Shown in pieces: positions 38,712-47,601 of a DNA stretch of 64,000 nucleotides (its first letter is position 1; every line of letters begins with the position of its first letter). The translations under genes were made by a program, and so were the position numbers. The notes under the pieces are model-generated. The model ran no database searches and was not told the origin of the DNA. It saw only the letters and a program-made list of their open reading frames with translations. Source of the DNA: Allobosea sp. 47.2.35 (GTDB taxonomy: Bacteria > Pseudomonadota > Alphaproteobacteria > Rhizobiales > Beijerinckiaceae); contig NZ_JANLGI010000018.1 in assembly GCF_024655635.1 (NCBI RefSeq), positions 59,669-123,668 of the forward strand. The letters run 5' to 3'.

Positions 38712-41003
38712 GTGTCCGCTTCTGTCAACGAAGCCAGAATGATGCCGCGCGGCGAGGAGAAATCCCGCCGCGTCTCGGGTTGGGTTGGCGGGATCGTCGT
38801 CGCGCTGGCGCTGATCTCGGCGCTGCTGACCTTCCTCGTGCTGTCCGGCGCGACCCCGCTCGTGCCCGTGCACGAGGTCGTGGTCGGCGTATTCGTGCTC
38901 AACGCGCTGCTGATCCTGCTGCTCGTCGTCATCGTCGCCATCGAGGCCGCCGTGCTGATCCGCGCCCGCAAGGCCGGCGCTGCGGCGGCAGGTCTTCACG
39001 TCCGCATCGTCGGCCTGTTCAGCATCATCGCGGCCCTGCCGGCGGTGCTTGTCGCCATCATCGCGACCGTCACGATCGAGCGCGGTCTGGAACCGTGGTT
39101 CTCGGACCGGATGCGCGACGCGATTTTCAAATCGGTCGAGGTTGCCGATGCCTATGCCGCAAGCCAATGCCGTTCGCTCGGGCGCGAGATTCGGGTGCTG
39201 GCCGACGACCTGAGCCGGGCCAAGCCCGCCTTCGACGTCGATCGCAAATGGTTCGAGAACTTCCTGACGACGCGCGCGACGGCGCTCGGCGTCCCCGTCG
39301 CCGCGATCATGCAGCCGCCCGACAAGATCGTCGTGCGCGCCAATATCAATGTGCTGCGCGATCCGCCCATGCCGGATCAGGCAGCCTTCGACGATGCGCG
39401 CTCCGCGCCGGAGCCGATCTGCGTCATCCCGCGGACGGGCACGGTGTTCGGCGCCGTGATGAAGCTACCGGCCTATGACAACAGCTTCCTGCATGTCGCG
39501 CGCGAGGTCGATCCGCTCGCGGTCGAATTCCCCGCGGTCGCGCGCGGAGCGGCGGTCGAATACCTCTCCATCGATGCACGCCGGAAGGGCGTTCAGATCG
39601 CCTTCGCCTCGATGTACGGCCTGATCGCGCTGATCCTGCTGCTCTCGGCGATCTGGCTGGGCCTGAGCTTCGCCAACGGCCTCGTCGCGCCGATCCGCCG
39701 GATGATCGACGCGACGGACCAGGTCTCCAGCGGAAACTTCTACGTCCAGGTACCGATCCGGCGATCGGAAGGCGACCTCGCCCATCTCGGCGAGACCTTC
39801 AATAAGATGACGGCCGAGCTGCGCCGCCAGCGCGACAGCCTGATCACGGCGAGCGAAGTCATCGACCGGCGCCGACGCTTCACCGAGACGGTTCTGTCCG
39901 GCGTCTCCTCAGGCGTGCTCAGCCTCGACAGCGACGGTCATATCACCACGATCAACCGCTCGGCCGAGAGCCTGCTCGGCACCGGTGGGCGCCTGCTTGG
40001 CAAGCCCATTGCCGAAGTTGCACCGGAAGTGGCGGGCTTCGTCGCTGAAGCCCTGCAGAACCGCCAGCGCCAAAGCTCGGGTCAGGTCGCCTTCACGCGC
40101 GCTGGCCAGGACCGGATGGTCAATATCCGTGCCGCGCGGGAAGGCGAGGGGATCGGGGCCGGGCTCGTGGTGACGCTCGACGACATCACCGATCTCGTCT
40201 CGGCCCAGCGCACCGCCGCCTGGGCCGATGTCGCCCGTCGCATCGCGCATGAGATCAAGAACCCGCTGACGCCGATCCAGCTTTCGGCCGAGCGCATCAA
40301 GCGCCGCTTCGGGCGCGTCATCACCGAGGGCAAGGACGTCTTCGACCAGTGCACCGACACGATCGTGCGGCAGGTCGAGGATATCCGCCGCATGGTCGAC
40401 GAGTTCTCCTCCTTCGCCCGCATGCCGAAGCCGTCGCTCGCCCGCGAGGATATCGTCGAGACGGTTCGGCAGATCGTCTTCCTCTGGCGGGTCGGCAACC
40501 CCCAGACGACGATCGCCGAGGTGCTGCCGACGGATGCCGTTTCGGCGCGCTTCGACCGTCGCCTGATCTCGCAGGCGCTGACCAACGTCATCAAGAACGC
40601 GACCGAGGCGATCGAGGCCGTGCCGGCGGAGGAACGCGGGCAGGGCCGGATCGATGTCCAGATGGCCCGCCTCGACGACGGCCGGATCGTCATCGACGTC
40701 ATCGACAACGGCAAGGGCCTGCCGGCGGACCAGCGCCAGAAGCTGCTCGAGCCCTATATGACGACGCGCGAAGGCGGCACGGGCCTGGGGCTCGCCATCG
40801 TCGGCAAGATCCTGGAGGACCATGGCGGCGGCATCGAATTGCTCGACCGCCCGGATGCCGCCAGCGGTGCACGGGGCGCGCGCATCCGCCTCTGGTTCCC
40901 CGAGGCAGGTCCGGCGCAGGACACTGAGGGCGGCGATGCGGCCGCACAGCCGGCTAACGGCGCGCATGACACGGATGATTCGAAGAATGGGATACGCCTA
41001 TGA
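38712..41003 (+). CDS. ntrY: Membrane sensor histidine kinase NtrY
   Basis: A sensor kinase of about 763 residues. Two or three N-terminal membrane segments precede an extracytosolic region and a further segment, then HAMP, PAS, HisKA (phospho-acceptor in [10 protein letters not shown], about H513) and an ATPase domain with DNGKGLP and GTGLGLAIV. NtrY-NtrX sense nitrogen status or redox in alphaproteobacteria. The start is uncertain: GTG 38712 is given, GTG 38652 or ATG 38739 are alternatives. It overlaps ntrX by 4 bases (ATGA). Confidence 0.92.
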   Translation: MSASVNEARMMPRGEEKSRRVSGWVGGIVVALALISALLTFLVLSGATPLVPVHEVVVGVFVLNALLILLLVVIVAIEAAVLIRARKAGAAAAGLHVRIVGLFSIIAALPAVLVAIIATVTIERGLEPWFSDRMRDAIFKSVEVADAYAASQCRSLGREIRVLADDLSRAKPAFDVDRKWFENFLTTRATALGVPVAAIMQPPDKIVVRANINVLRDPPMPDQAAFDDARSAPEPICVIPRTGTVFGAVMKLPAYDNSFLHVAREVDPLAVEFPAVARGAAVEYLSIDARRKGVQIAFASMYGLIALILLLSAIWLGLSFANGLVAPIRRMIDATDQVSSGNFYVQVPIRRSEGDLAHLGETFNKMTAELRRQRDSLITASEVIDRRRRFTETVLSGVSSGVLSLDSDGHITTINRSAESLLGTGGRLLGKPIAEVAPEVAGFVAEALQNRQRQSSGQVAFTRAGQDRMVNIRAAREGEGIGAGLVVTLDDITDLVSAQRTAAWADVARRIAHEIKNPLTPIQLSAERIKRRFGRVITEGKDVFDQCTDTIVRQVEDIRRMVDEFSSFARMPKPSLAREDIVETVRQIVFLWRVGNPQTTIAEVLPTDAVSARFDRRLISQALTNVIKNATEAIEAVPAEERGQGRIDVQMARLDDGRIVIDVIDNGKGLPADQRQKLLEPYMTTREGGTGLGLAIVGKILEDHGGGIELLDRPDAASGARGARIRLWFPEAGPAQDTEGGDAAAQPANGAHDTDDSKNGIRL

Positions 41004-42367
41004 GCGCTGACATCCTGGTAGTGGACGACGAAGTCGATATCCGCGATCTGGTCGCCGGCCTGCTGGAGGACGAGGGCTATCGGACCCGCAAGGCAGGCTC
41101 CGCCGACGAGGCGCTGGCCGCGATCGCATCGCGCCGGCCCAATCTGGTCTTTCTCGACATCTGGCTGCAGGGCAGCCGGCTCGACGGCCTGCAGGTCCTG
41201 GAGCTGATCAAGGAGAACCATCCCGATCTCGCGGTGGTGATGATCTCCGGCCACGGCAACATCGAGACGGCGGTCTCGGCGATCAAGAGCGGCGCCTACG
41301 ACTTCATCGAGAAGCCGTTCAAGGCCGACCGGCTGGTGCTGGTCGCCGAGCGGGCGCTGGAAGCGTCGCGCCTGCGCCGTGAGGTCCGGGAGCTCAAGAC
41401 CCGCTCTGTCCAGGCCGACCGCATCGTCGGCCGCACCACGGTCGTCAATCAGCTCCGCCAGACGATCGAGCGCGTCGCCCCGACCAATGCGCGCGTGCTG
41501 ATCACAGGCGAGCCCGGCTGCGGCAAGGAACTGGCGGCGCGCACGCTGCACGGCGCCTCCACCCGTTCCAGCGGCCCCTTCGTCGTCATCAACGCCGCGA
41601 CGATCACGCCCGAGACGATGGAAGAGGAGTTGTTCGGCATCGAGGGCGGTGACGGCCGCGGGCGCCGGATCGGCGCGCTCGAGGAGGCGCATGGTGGCTC
41701 GCTCTATATCGACGAGATCGGCGACATGCCGCGCGAGACGCAGAACCGCATCCTGCGCGTGCTCGTTGACCAGAACTTCCAGCGCGTCGGCGGCGCGACC
41801 CGCGTCCATGTCGATGTCCGCGTCATCTCCTCGTCGAGCCGCGACCTGGCGCAGCTCATCGCCGACGGACATTTCCGCGAGGACCTCTACCACCGCCTCA
41901 GCGTCGTGCCGATCAAGGTGCCGCCGCTGTCGGAGCGGCGCGAGGACGTTCCCGAGCTGATCGAGTTCTTCATGGATCAGATTTCGGTCGCCAGCGGCCT
42001 GCCGAAGCGCCAGATCGGCAGCGACGCAATGGCCGTGCTGCAGTCGCATGAATGGCCCGGCAACATCCGCGAGCTGCGCAACAATGTCGAACGCCTGATG
42101 ATCCTGACCAAGGGCGATCCGACGGCAGAGGTGACAATCGAGATGCTGCCGGCCGAGGTCGGCGCGATGGTGCCGACGACGCCGTCCGGCTCAGGCGGCG
42201 AGCGCCTGATGAGCCTGCCGCTGCGCGATGCGCGCGAGATTTTCGAGCGCGAGTACCTGATCGCGCAGATCGCGCGCTTCTCCGGCAACATCTCGCGCAC
42301 GGCCGAATTCATTGGCATGGAACGCTCGGCGCTGCACCGGAAACTGAAGTCGCTCGGCGTCGGCTAG
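41000..42367 (+). CDS. ntrX: Response regulator NtrX
   Basis: A 455-residue NtrC-family regulator paired with NtrY. The receiver Asp is D53 (FLDIWLQGS), Walker A is GEPGCGKE (170-177), Walker B is LYIDEIGDM, and the C-terminal Fis-type HTH (ISRTAEFIGMERSALHRKL) is present. The sigma-54 contact motif GAFTGA is absent; the loop reads FGIEGGDGRGRRIGALEEA and is shortened. NtrX in alphaproteobacteria is known to differ in this loop and may not use sigma-54. It is translationally coupled to ntrY. Confidence 0.94.
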   Translation: MSADILVVDDEVDIRDLVAGLLEDEGYRTRKAGSADEALAAIASRRPNLVFLDIWLQGSRLDGLQVLELIKENHPDLAVVMISGHGNIETAVSAIKSGAYDFIEKPFKADRLVLVAERALEASRLRREVRELKTRSVQADRIVGRTTVVNQLRQTIERVAPTNARVLITGEPGCGKELAARTLHGASTRSSGPFVVINAATITPETMEEELFGIEGGDGRGRRIGALEEAHGGSLYIDEIGDMPRETQNRILRVLVDQNFQRVGGATRVHVDVRVISSSSRDLAQLIADGHFREDLYHRLSVVPIKVPPLSERREDVPELIEFFMDQISVASGLPKRQIGSDAMAVLQSHEWPGNIRELRNNVERLMILTKGDPTAEVTIEMLPAEVGAMVPTTPSGSGGERLMSLPLRDAREIFEREYLIAQIARFSGNISRTAEFIGMERSALHRKLKSLGVG

Positions 42368-42636
42368 CCATAAAGCCGAACAGCTCGCCTGTATTGGAAT
42401 CGTCCAGGGGCGAGGCGATTGCAGGCCGTCAGGCGCCCCGCGCATGCCCAGTTGCACGCTACGCAGGCGGCATGCGTCTAAAGTCGGCAATGCTGCACTT
42501 GCGTTGCGGGCGAAGACGACGATCTAATGGAACATCGGTGTTCCGACGCTGGCGGAATGCGCCGCCGGCCTGAAACGGAACGAATTGGATCGCTGGATTT
42601 TAATCCGATCGGCGATCCCAACAACAGGGACTACCC

Positions 42637-42885
42637 ATGGCCGCCGAGCGGGCACAGAATCTCCAGGACACTTTCCTCAACCATGTGCGCAAGCAGAAGA
42701 TCCCGCTGACGATCTTCCTCGTCAACGGCGTGAAGCTGCAGGGCGTCGTCACCTGGTTCGACAATTTCTGCGTGCTGCTGCGCCGTGACGGTCACTCGCA
42801 GCTGGTCTACAAGCACGCGATCTCGACCATCATGCCCGGCCACCCGGTGCAGCTGTTCGAGCCCGAGGAAACGGACAAGAACTGA
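42637..42885 (+). CDS. hfq: RNA chaperone Hfq
   Basis: An 82-residue Sm-like protein that forms a hexameric ring and pairs small RNAs with mRNAs. The distal and proximal face signatures are normal: [19 protein letters not shown] and the Sm2 motif [10 protein letters not shown]. The C-terminal tail is short, as in alphaproteobacteria. AGGGA lies upstream of ATG 42637. The 269-base gap before it probably holds its own promoter. hflX starts one base after its stop codon. Confidence 0.97.
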   Translation: MAAERAQNLQDTFLNHVRKQKIPLTIFLVNGVKLQGVVTWFDNFCVLLRRDGHSQLVYKHAISTIMPGHPVQLFEPEETDKN

Positions 42886-42886
42886 T

Positions 42887-44287
42887 TTGGCGACAAGCCA
42901 CAAGGACGACAAGGATCGGGCGGCCACGCGCGTCACAGGCGCGAAGCCGCTCGACGAGATCGAACGCGACATCGCGGCGAATACGCGCGCCTTCGTCGTG
43001 GGACCCTACCTGCAGAAGCGTGGCGTCGCCGTCGATGCCAACCAGCGTTCCTTCGCGGCGCGGCTGGACGAGGCCGTCGGCCTCGCGGCCGCGATCGACC
43101 TGACGGTCGTCGAGCCGGTGCAGGTGCTGCTGACCGCGCTGCGCCCTGCGACCTATCTCGGCAAGGGCAAGGTCGAGGAGCTGGCCGAGCGCATCAAGAT
43201 CGAGGAAATCGGCCTCGTCGTGATGGACTGCGCCCTGTCGCCGGTCCAGCAGCGCAATCTCGAAAAGGCCTTCGGCTGCAAGGTCATCGACCGCACCGGC
43301 CTGATCCTCGAAATCTTCGGGCGGCGCGCCCGCACCAAGGAAGGCGCGCTGCAGGTCGAGCTCGCGCATCTGAATTATCAGAAAAGCCGATTGGTGCGGT
43401 CCTGGACCCATCTTGAACGCCAGCGCGGCGGCTTCGGCTTCCTCGGCGGCCCAGGCGAAACCCAGATCGAGGCCGACCGACGCATCATCCAGGAGCGGAT
43501 GACCAAGATCGAGCGCGATCTGGAGAGCGTGAAGCGCACCCGCTCGCTGCATCGCGCCAGCCGGAAACGCGTGCCTTATCCGATCGTTGCGCTGGTCGGC
43601 TACACCAATGCCGGCAAGTCGACGCTGTTCAACCGGCTGACCTCGGCCGAGGTGCTGGCGCAGGACATGCTTTTCGCCACGCTCGACCCGACGGCACGCG
43701 CAATCAAGCTGCCGCATGGCGCGCGTATCATGCTTTCCGACACGGTCGGCTTCATCTCCGACCTGCCGACGCAGCTCGTCGCCGCCTTCCGCGCCACGCT
43801 GGAGGACGCGATCGAGGCCGACGTGCTGCTGCATGTCCGCGACGTCGCGCATGAGGACACGCAGGCGCAGGCTGCCGACGTGCAGGCGATCCTGCGCGAT
43901 CTCGGCATCAATCCCGACGATGGCCAGCGCGTCATCGAGGTCTGGAACAAGGCCGACCTGCTCGATCCGGCCGAGCGCGAACGCCAGCTCGGCATCGCGA
44001 CGCTGCGGCCGGACGGATCGCGTCCGGTCCTGGTCTCGGCCCTGACCGGCGAGGGGATCGATCGCCTGACGCGTTCGATCGAAACCCGCATCGCGCATAG
44101 CCGCCCGGTCTACGCGCTGGAGCTTGCGCCGGGAGACGGCAAGTCGCTCGCCTGGCTGCATGCCAATGGCGAAATCCTGCAGCGCGAGGATGGCGAGGAT
44201 GGCGCGCTGAAGCTCACCGTGCGCCTGCCGCCGGAGCGCGAAGGGGCGTTCACGGCGCGTTTTCCTGAGGCTGAGCGGCGAGGGTAA
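42887..44287 (+). CDS. hflX: Ribosome-associated GTPase HflX
   Basis: A 466-residue GTPase that splits stalled or heat-damaged ribosomes. The HflX N-domain ([20 protein letters not shown], then [18 protein letters not shown] and [15 protein letters not shown]) precedes a G domain with G1 GYTNAGKST (238-246), G3 DTVGF and G4 NKAD. The only fitting start is TTG 42887, directly after the hfq stop, so translation is probably coupled to hfq. The pair hfq-hflX is conserved across Proteobacteria. Confidence 0.93.
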   Translation: MATSHKDDKDRAATRVTGAKPLDEIERDIAANTRAFVVGPYLQKRGVAVDANQRSFAARLDEAVGLAAAIDLTVVEPVQVLLTALRPATYLGKGKVEELAERIKIEEIGLVVMDCALSPVQQRNLEKAFGCKVIDRTGLILEIFGRRARTKEGALQVELAHLNYQKSRLVRSWTHLERQRGGFGFLGGPGETQIEADRRIIQERMTKIERDLESVKRTRSLHRASRKRVPYPIVALVGYTNAGKSTLFNRLTSAEVLAQDMLFATLDPTARAIKLPHGARIMLSDTVGFISDLPTQLVAAFRATLEDAIEADVLLHVRDVAHEDTQAQAADVQAILRDLGINPDDGQRVIEVWNKADLLDPAERERQLGIATLRPDGSRPVLVSALTGEGIDRLTRSIETRIAHSRPVYALELAPGDGKSLAWLHANGEILQREDGEDGALKLTVRLPPEREGAFTARFPEAERRG

Positions 44288-44299
44288 GCCCCGCCGCAG

Positions 44300-45136
44300 C
44301 TAGCCGGTGGCCTTCTCCCGCTTCTTCACGGCCTGCCAGAGCGCTTCCATCTCGTCGAGACTGGCATCTTTCGCGGTCCGGCCTTCGGCTTCCAGCGCCG
44401 CCTCGATCGCCTTGAAGCGGCGTTCGAACTTGATGTTGGCGGCGGCGAGGCAGCCTTCCGGGTCGGCATCGGCATGGCGGGCGAGGTTGGCGACGACGAA
44501 GAGCAGGTCGCCGATTTCCTCATGGATCGCGGCCTTGTCTCCGCCGGCGAGCGCTTCGTCGATCTCGGCCGTTTCCTCGCGAATCTTGTAGAGCACGAGG
44601 CGGGCATCGTTCCAGTCGAAGCCGACGGTGGAGGCGCGTGCCTGCAATTTCCAGGCACGGGTGAGGGCGGGCAAGCTATGCGGCACGCCGGCGAGCACGC
44701 CGCGCTCCTCCGTCTGCGGCGGCAGCCCGGCCGCCTCGCGCGCCGCCGCCTTGGCAGCCTTCTCCTCGGCCTTGATCCGGTGCCAGAGCACCTTCACCTC
44801 GGCTGGCGAGAGATCGCGCGCATCGCCGAAGACATGCGGATGCCGGCGGATCAGCTTGGTGGTGATCGCCTCGACGACATCGGGAAAGGCGAAGGAGCCT
44901 TCCTCCTCGGCCATCCGGGCATGGAAGACGACCTGCAGCAAGAGGTCGCCGAGCTCATCCTTGAGGTCGAGCTTGTCGCCGCGTGCGACCGCGTCGGCGA
45001 CCTCATAGGCCTCCTCGACGGTATAGGGCGCGACCGAGGCGAAATCCTGCTCCAGGTCCCAGGGGCAGCCGGTCTCCGGCGTGCGCAGGGCGGCCATGAT
45101 CGCGATCAGGCCGTCAATCTCGCGAGAAGGCTTCAC
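44300..45136 (-). CDS. mazG: Nucleoside triphosphate pyrophosphohydrolase MazG
   Basis: A 278-residue two-domain MazG that hydrolyses NTPs to NMPs and can lower (p)ppGpp. The first repeat has CPWDLEQDF, the EEAYE metal motif and DELGDLLLQVVFHA; the second has IREETAEIDEAL with EEIGDLLFVVANLAR. GTG 45136 has GGAGA about 10 bases upstream and begins at the conserved region; ATG 45175 would add 13 residues and collide with the start of arfB. It converges with hflX. Confidence 0.93.
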   Translation of the reverse strand: MKPSREIDGLIAIMAALRTPETGCPWDLEQDFASVAPYTVEEAYEVADAVARGDKLDLKDELGDLLLQVVFHARMAEEEGSFAFPDVVEAITTKLIRRHPHVFGDARDLSPAEVKVLWHRIKAEEKAAKAAAREAAGLPPQTEERGVLAGVPHSLPALTRAWKLQARASTVGFDWNDARLVLYKIREETAEIDEALAGGDKAAIHEEIGDLLFVVANLARHADADPEGCLAAANIKFERRFKAIEAALEAEGRTAKDASLDEMEALWQAVKKREKATG

Positions 45137-45173
45137 CGCTGCATGTCTCCGTGATTTGCAGTACGGTCCTTCC

Positions 45174-45593
45174 ATGATTCAAGCCACCCCGTCCATCGCG
45201 ATCGACGAGAGCGAGATCGAGGAAAGTTTCGTCCGTGCCTCCGGTCCGGGCGGCCAGCACGTCAACAAGGTCTCGAGCGCGGTGCAGATTCGCTTCGACG
45301 TGCGCCGCTCGCCGTCGTTGCCGAACGATGTCGCGATCCGCCTGATGAGGCTCGCCGGCAGCAAGCTGACGCAGGAGGGCGTGATCGTCATCGTCGCGCA
45401 GACACACCGCAGCCAGAAGCGCAATCGCGAGGAAGCGGTGGAGCGCCTTCTGGAGCTGATCCGGGCCGCTGCCGTGCGCCCGCAAGTGAGGCGCGCGACG
45501 AAGCCGACCAAGGCGTCGAAGGAGCGCCGGCTCGCCTCCAAGGAGAAGCGCTCCGGCGTGAAGGCCGGCCGGCAGAGGCCGGCTTCCGACTGA
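45174..45593 (+). CDS. arfB: Alternative ribosome-rescue factor ArfB
   Basis: A 139-residue peptidyl-tRNA hydrolase that frees ribosomes stalled on mRNAs without stop codons. The GGQ motif is at 26-28 (ASGPGGQHVNKVSSAV). The C-terminal tail is Lys/Arg-rich (from about 100), as needed to enter the empty mRNA channel. Start ATG 45174 is given by homology; its ribosome-binding site is weak. recX begins one base after the stop codon. Confidence 0.94.
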   Translation: MIQATPSIAIDESEIEESFVRASGPGGQHVNKVSSAVQIRFDVRRSPSLPNDVAIRLMRLAGSKLTQEGVIVIVAQTHRSQKRNREEAVERLLELIRAAAVRPQVRRATKPTKASKERRLASKEKRSGVKAGRQRPASD

Positions 45594-45594
45594 C

Positions 45595-46170
45595 ATGGCG
45601 GAGGGAGACGACAGGCGCCGGCGGGAGGCTCGCCCGGCCCGTGCGCCGCGGCGGATCACACCGGACTATCTCCAGCGCGCGGCGATGCATTATCTCGAAC
45701 GCTATTCGGCGCCGGCCGCGCAATTGCGCCGGGTGCTGGCACGCAAGATCGCCCTGAGCTGCCGCCATCATGGCGAGGACCCGGCCATGCACGCGGCCGC
45801 GCTGGATGATGTCGTCTCGCGCTGCATCAGATCCGGACTGGTCGACGACCAGCGCTTCGCCGAGGCACGGGCTGCGACGCTCAGGCGCCGTGGCCGTTCG
45901 GCGCGGGCCGTCGCCGCCTCGCTCACCGCGAAGGGCGTGGGCCGCGAACTCGCGCAACAGGCCAGCAGCGCCGGTGACGATGAGGAACTGGCTGCGGCGC
46001 GGAAAGCGGCCCGGCGCAAGCGGCTCGGCCCGTGGTCGCGCGCCGATCGAACCGCAAGTCGCCAGAAGGATCTCGCAGCCTTGGCGCGGGCCGGCTTCTC
46101 GATCACAGTCGCCCGCGCCGTGATCGACGGTGCGGGCGATGAAGATGCGAATGACGGCGCGCTGATCTGA
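45595..46170 (+). CDS. recX: Regulatory protein RecX family
   Basis: A 191-residue helical protein of the RecX family, which modulates RecA filaments. Recognisable parts are AMHYLERYSAPAAQLRRVL, the segment CIRSGLVDDQRFAEARAATL and the C-terminal LAALARAGFSITVARAVID. It begins 1 base after arfB, so both are probably on one mRNA. recA itself is not nearby. The first 25 residues are strongly basic and may be a variable extension. Confidence 0.82.
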   Translation: MAEGDDRRRREARPARAPRRITPDYLQRAAMHYLERYSAPAAQLRRVLARKIALSCRHHGEDPAMHAAALDDVVSRCIRSGLVDDQRFAEARAATLRRRGRSARAVAASLTAKGVGRELAQQASSAGDDEELAAARKAARRKRLGPWSRADRTASRQKDLAALARAGFSITVARAVIDGAGDEDANDGALI

Positions 46171-46189
46171 CTGTAGAAGCCGCGCCGAT

Positions 46190-46336
46190 TCAGGTCGGAA
46201 TGCAGGTTTGCTTCGCAGCATCCCATGTCCCGTCCTGACAGGGCACGGTCGCGAACTCGGTGAGGAAGCCCACCGCCAGGAGCACGACAAAGGCGGCCAG
46301 CGCGATCGCGATGCCAATGACGGCCAGCCTCGCCAT
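46190..46336 (-). CDS. 48-residue membrane peptide with two cysteines
   Basis: A 48-residue frame from ATG 46336 to TGA (46190-46192). The N-terminal 24 residues form one hydrophobic helix (LAVIGIAIALAAFVVLLAVG), and the tail ends in two cysteines (C33 and C45) in CQDGTWDAAKQTCIPT, which could form a disulfide on the periplasmic side. GGGA lies about 7 bases upstream. It is shorter than usual gene-calling limits. The clear topology argues for a real small protein; the function is unknown. Confidence 0.55.
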   Translation of the reverse strand: MARLAVIGIAIALAAFVVLLAVGFLTEFATVPCQDGTWDAAKQTCIPT

Positions 46337-46409
46337 GCTCCATCCCGCCCGCATCAGGGCGCTCACTCAGGTCGATGCGGCACGGGAAGAACGGCCACAG
46401 CCGCCGGTC

Positions 46410-47384
46410 TCACTCCAGCTTAACCTGCGCCTCCTTGACGACCTTGCCCCAGCGCTCGACCTCGGCCGTGACGAACTTGCTGAAATCATCGCCGGCCAAG
46501 GTCGGGATCGGCGAGCCGCTCTTCTTCCAGACGGCGTCGATGGCGGGCGTCTTGAGCGCCTTCTGCACCTCACCGCGCATCCGGGTCACGATCTCGGCCG
46601 GCGTGCCCTTCGGCGCCCAGAGCGCATACCAGGTCGAGACTTCGTAGCCGTCGAGGCCAGCCTCCTTGGCCGTCGGCACGTCGGGCACAGCCTCGGACCG
46701 GGTCGGGGCAGCGACGGCGAGTGCGCGCAAGGCTCCGCTCTGGATCTGGGCGGCCGATGAGCCGAGCCCGTCGAACAACAGGTCGACCTGGCCGGCAACC
46801 GTATCCTGCAAGGCCGGTCCCGCGCCGCGATAGGGCACATGGGTCAGCTTGGTCTTGGTCGAGATCTGGAAGAGCTCGCCGGCGAGATGATGCGTGGTGC
46901 CGTTGCCGGCCGAGGCATAGTTCAGCTTCTCCGGGTTCTTCTTCGCGAAATCGACCAGCTCCGCGACAGTCTTGGCCTGGACCTTGCCGGGGTGGACGAC
47001 GATGACCTGCGGCGGCTGGGCGATGACCGCGATCGGGATGAAGTCGGTCTGGATATTGTAGTCGAGCTTCGGATAGAGCGCCGGCGCGATGGCATGATGC
47101 GCCGCGCCTACGAAGAAGGTGTAGCCGTCGGGCTTGGCTTTCGCCGCGGCCGAGGCGCCGACCGTGCCGCCGGCACCGCCGCGATTCTCGATGATGATGC
47201 GCTGGCCAAGTTGCTGGTCGAGCTGGGCGGCGAGCGGCCGGGCGAAGGTGTCGGTGCCGCCACCGGCCGGGAAGGGCACGATGAAGGTGATCGGCCGGGC
47301 TGGCCAGGTCTCGGCCACGGCCGGCGCGGCCGCGAGCAGCGCGAAGGCCGCGGTCGCGAGGATCAGGTCTCGTTTCGTCGTCAT
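46410..47384 (-). CDS. Tripartite tricarboxylate transporter substrate-binding protein (Bug/TctC family)
   Basis: A 324-residue periplasmic binding protein with a Sec signal peptide (cleaved about residue 24, APAVA-ETW). The family signature is TFIVPFPAGGGTDTFARPLA followed by IIENRGGAGGTVG. Such proteins capture carboxylic acids for TctAB permeases or act in sensing; no tctA or tctB gene is adjacent, so the ligand and partner are unknown. ATG 47384 has AGGGAGAAG upstream. Confidence 0.9.
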   Translation of the reverse strand: MTTKRDLILATAAFALLAAAPAVAETWPARPITFIVPFPAGGGTDTFARPLAAQLDQQLGQRIIIENRGGAGGTVGASAAAKAKPDGYTFFVGAAHHAIAPALYPKLDYNIQTDFIPIAVIAQPPQVIVVHPGKVQAKTVAELVDFAKKNPEKLNYASAGNGTTHHLAGELFQISTKTKLTHVPYRGAGPALQDTVAGQVDLLFDGLGSSAAQIQSGALRALAVAAPTRSEAVPDVPTAKEAGLDGYEVSTWYALWAPKGTPAEIVTRMRGEVQKALKTPAIDAVWKKSGSPIPTLAGDDFSKFVTAEVERWGKVVKEAQVKLE

Positions 47385-47526
47385 CTGGATGCTTCTCCCT
47401 TGGTGCGGCGCTTCTCGGCCCCTGCCTTCGTGGCGGGCAGGGTGCAGGAGAGCCGGAAAATCGGCCGGGTCGCTCGTCGGTTTCAGGGCGAGCACGGCCG
47501 CGTCGAACCGGATGCGTGGAAGCATT

Positions 47527-47547
47527 CCCGGCCCTGTACGGGCCGGG
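47527..47547 (-). terminator. Hairpin downstream of the oligopeptide-type binding protein gene
   Basis: CCCGGCCC / GGGCCGGG with a TGTAC loop forms an 8-base-pair stem about 55 bases after the binding-protein stop codon. There is no U-run, so termination is only suggested. Confidence 0.45.
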
Positions 47548-47601
47548 GCGTCATCGGATCGGAGACCGGGCGAAACCCGGCCTCCGAAACAAGCGCGGCG
47601 A

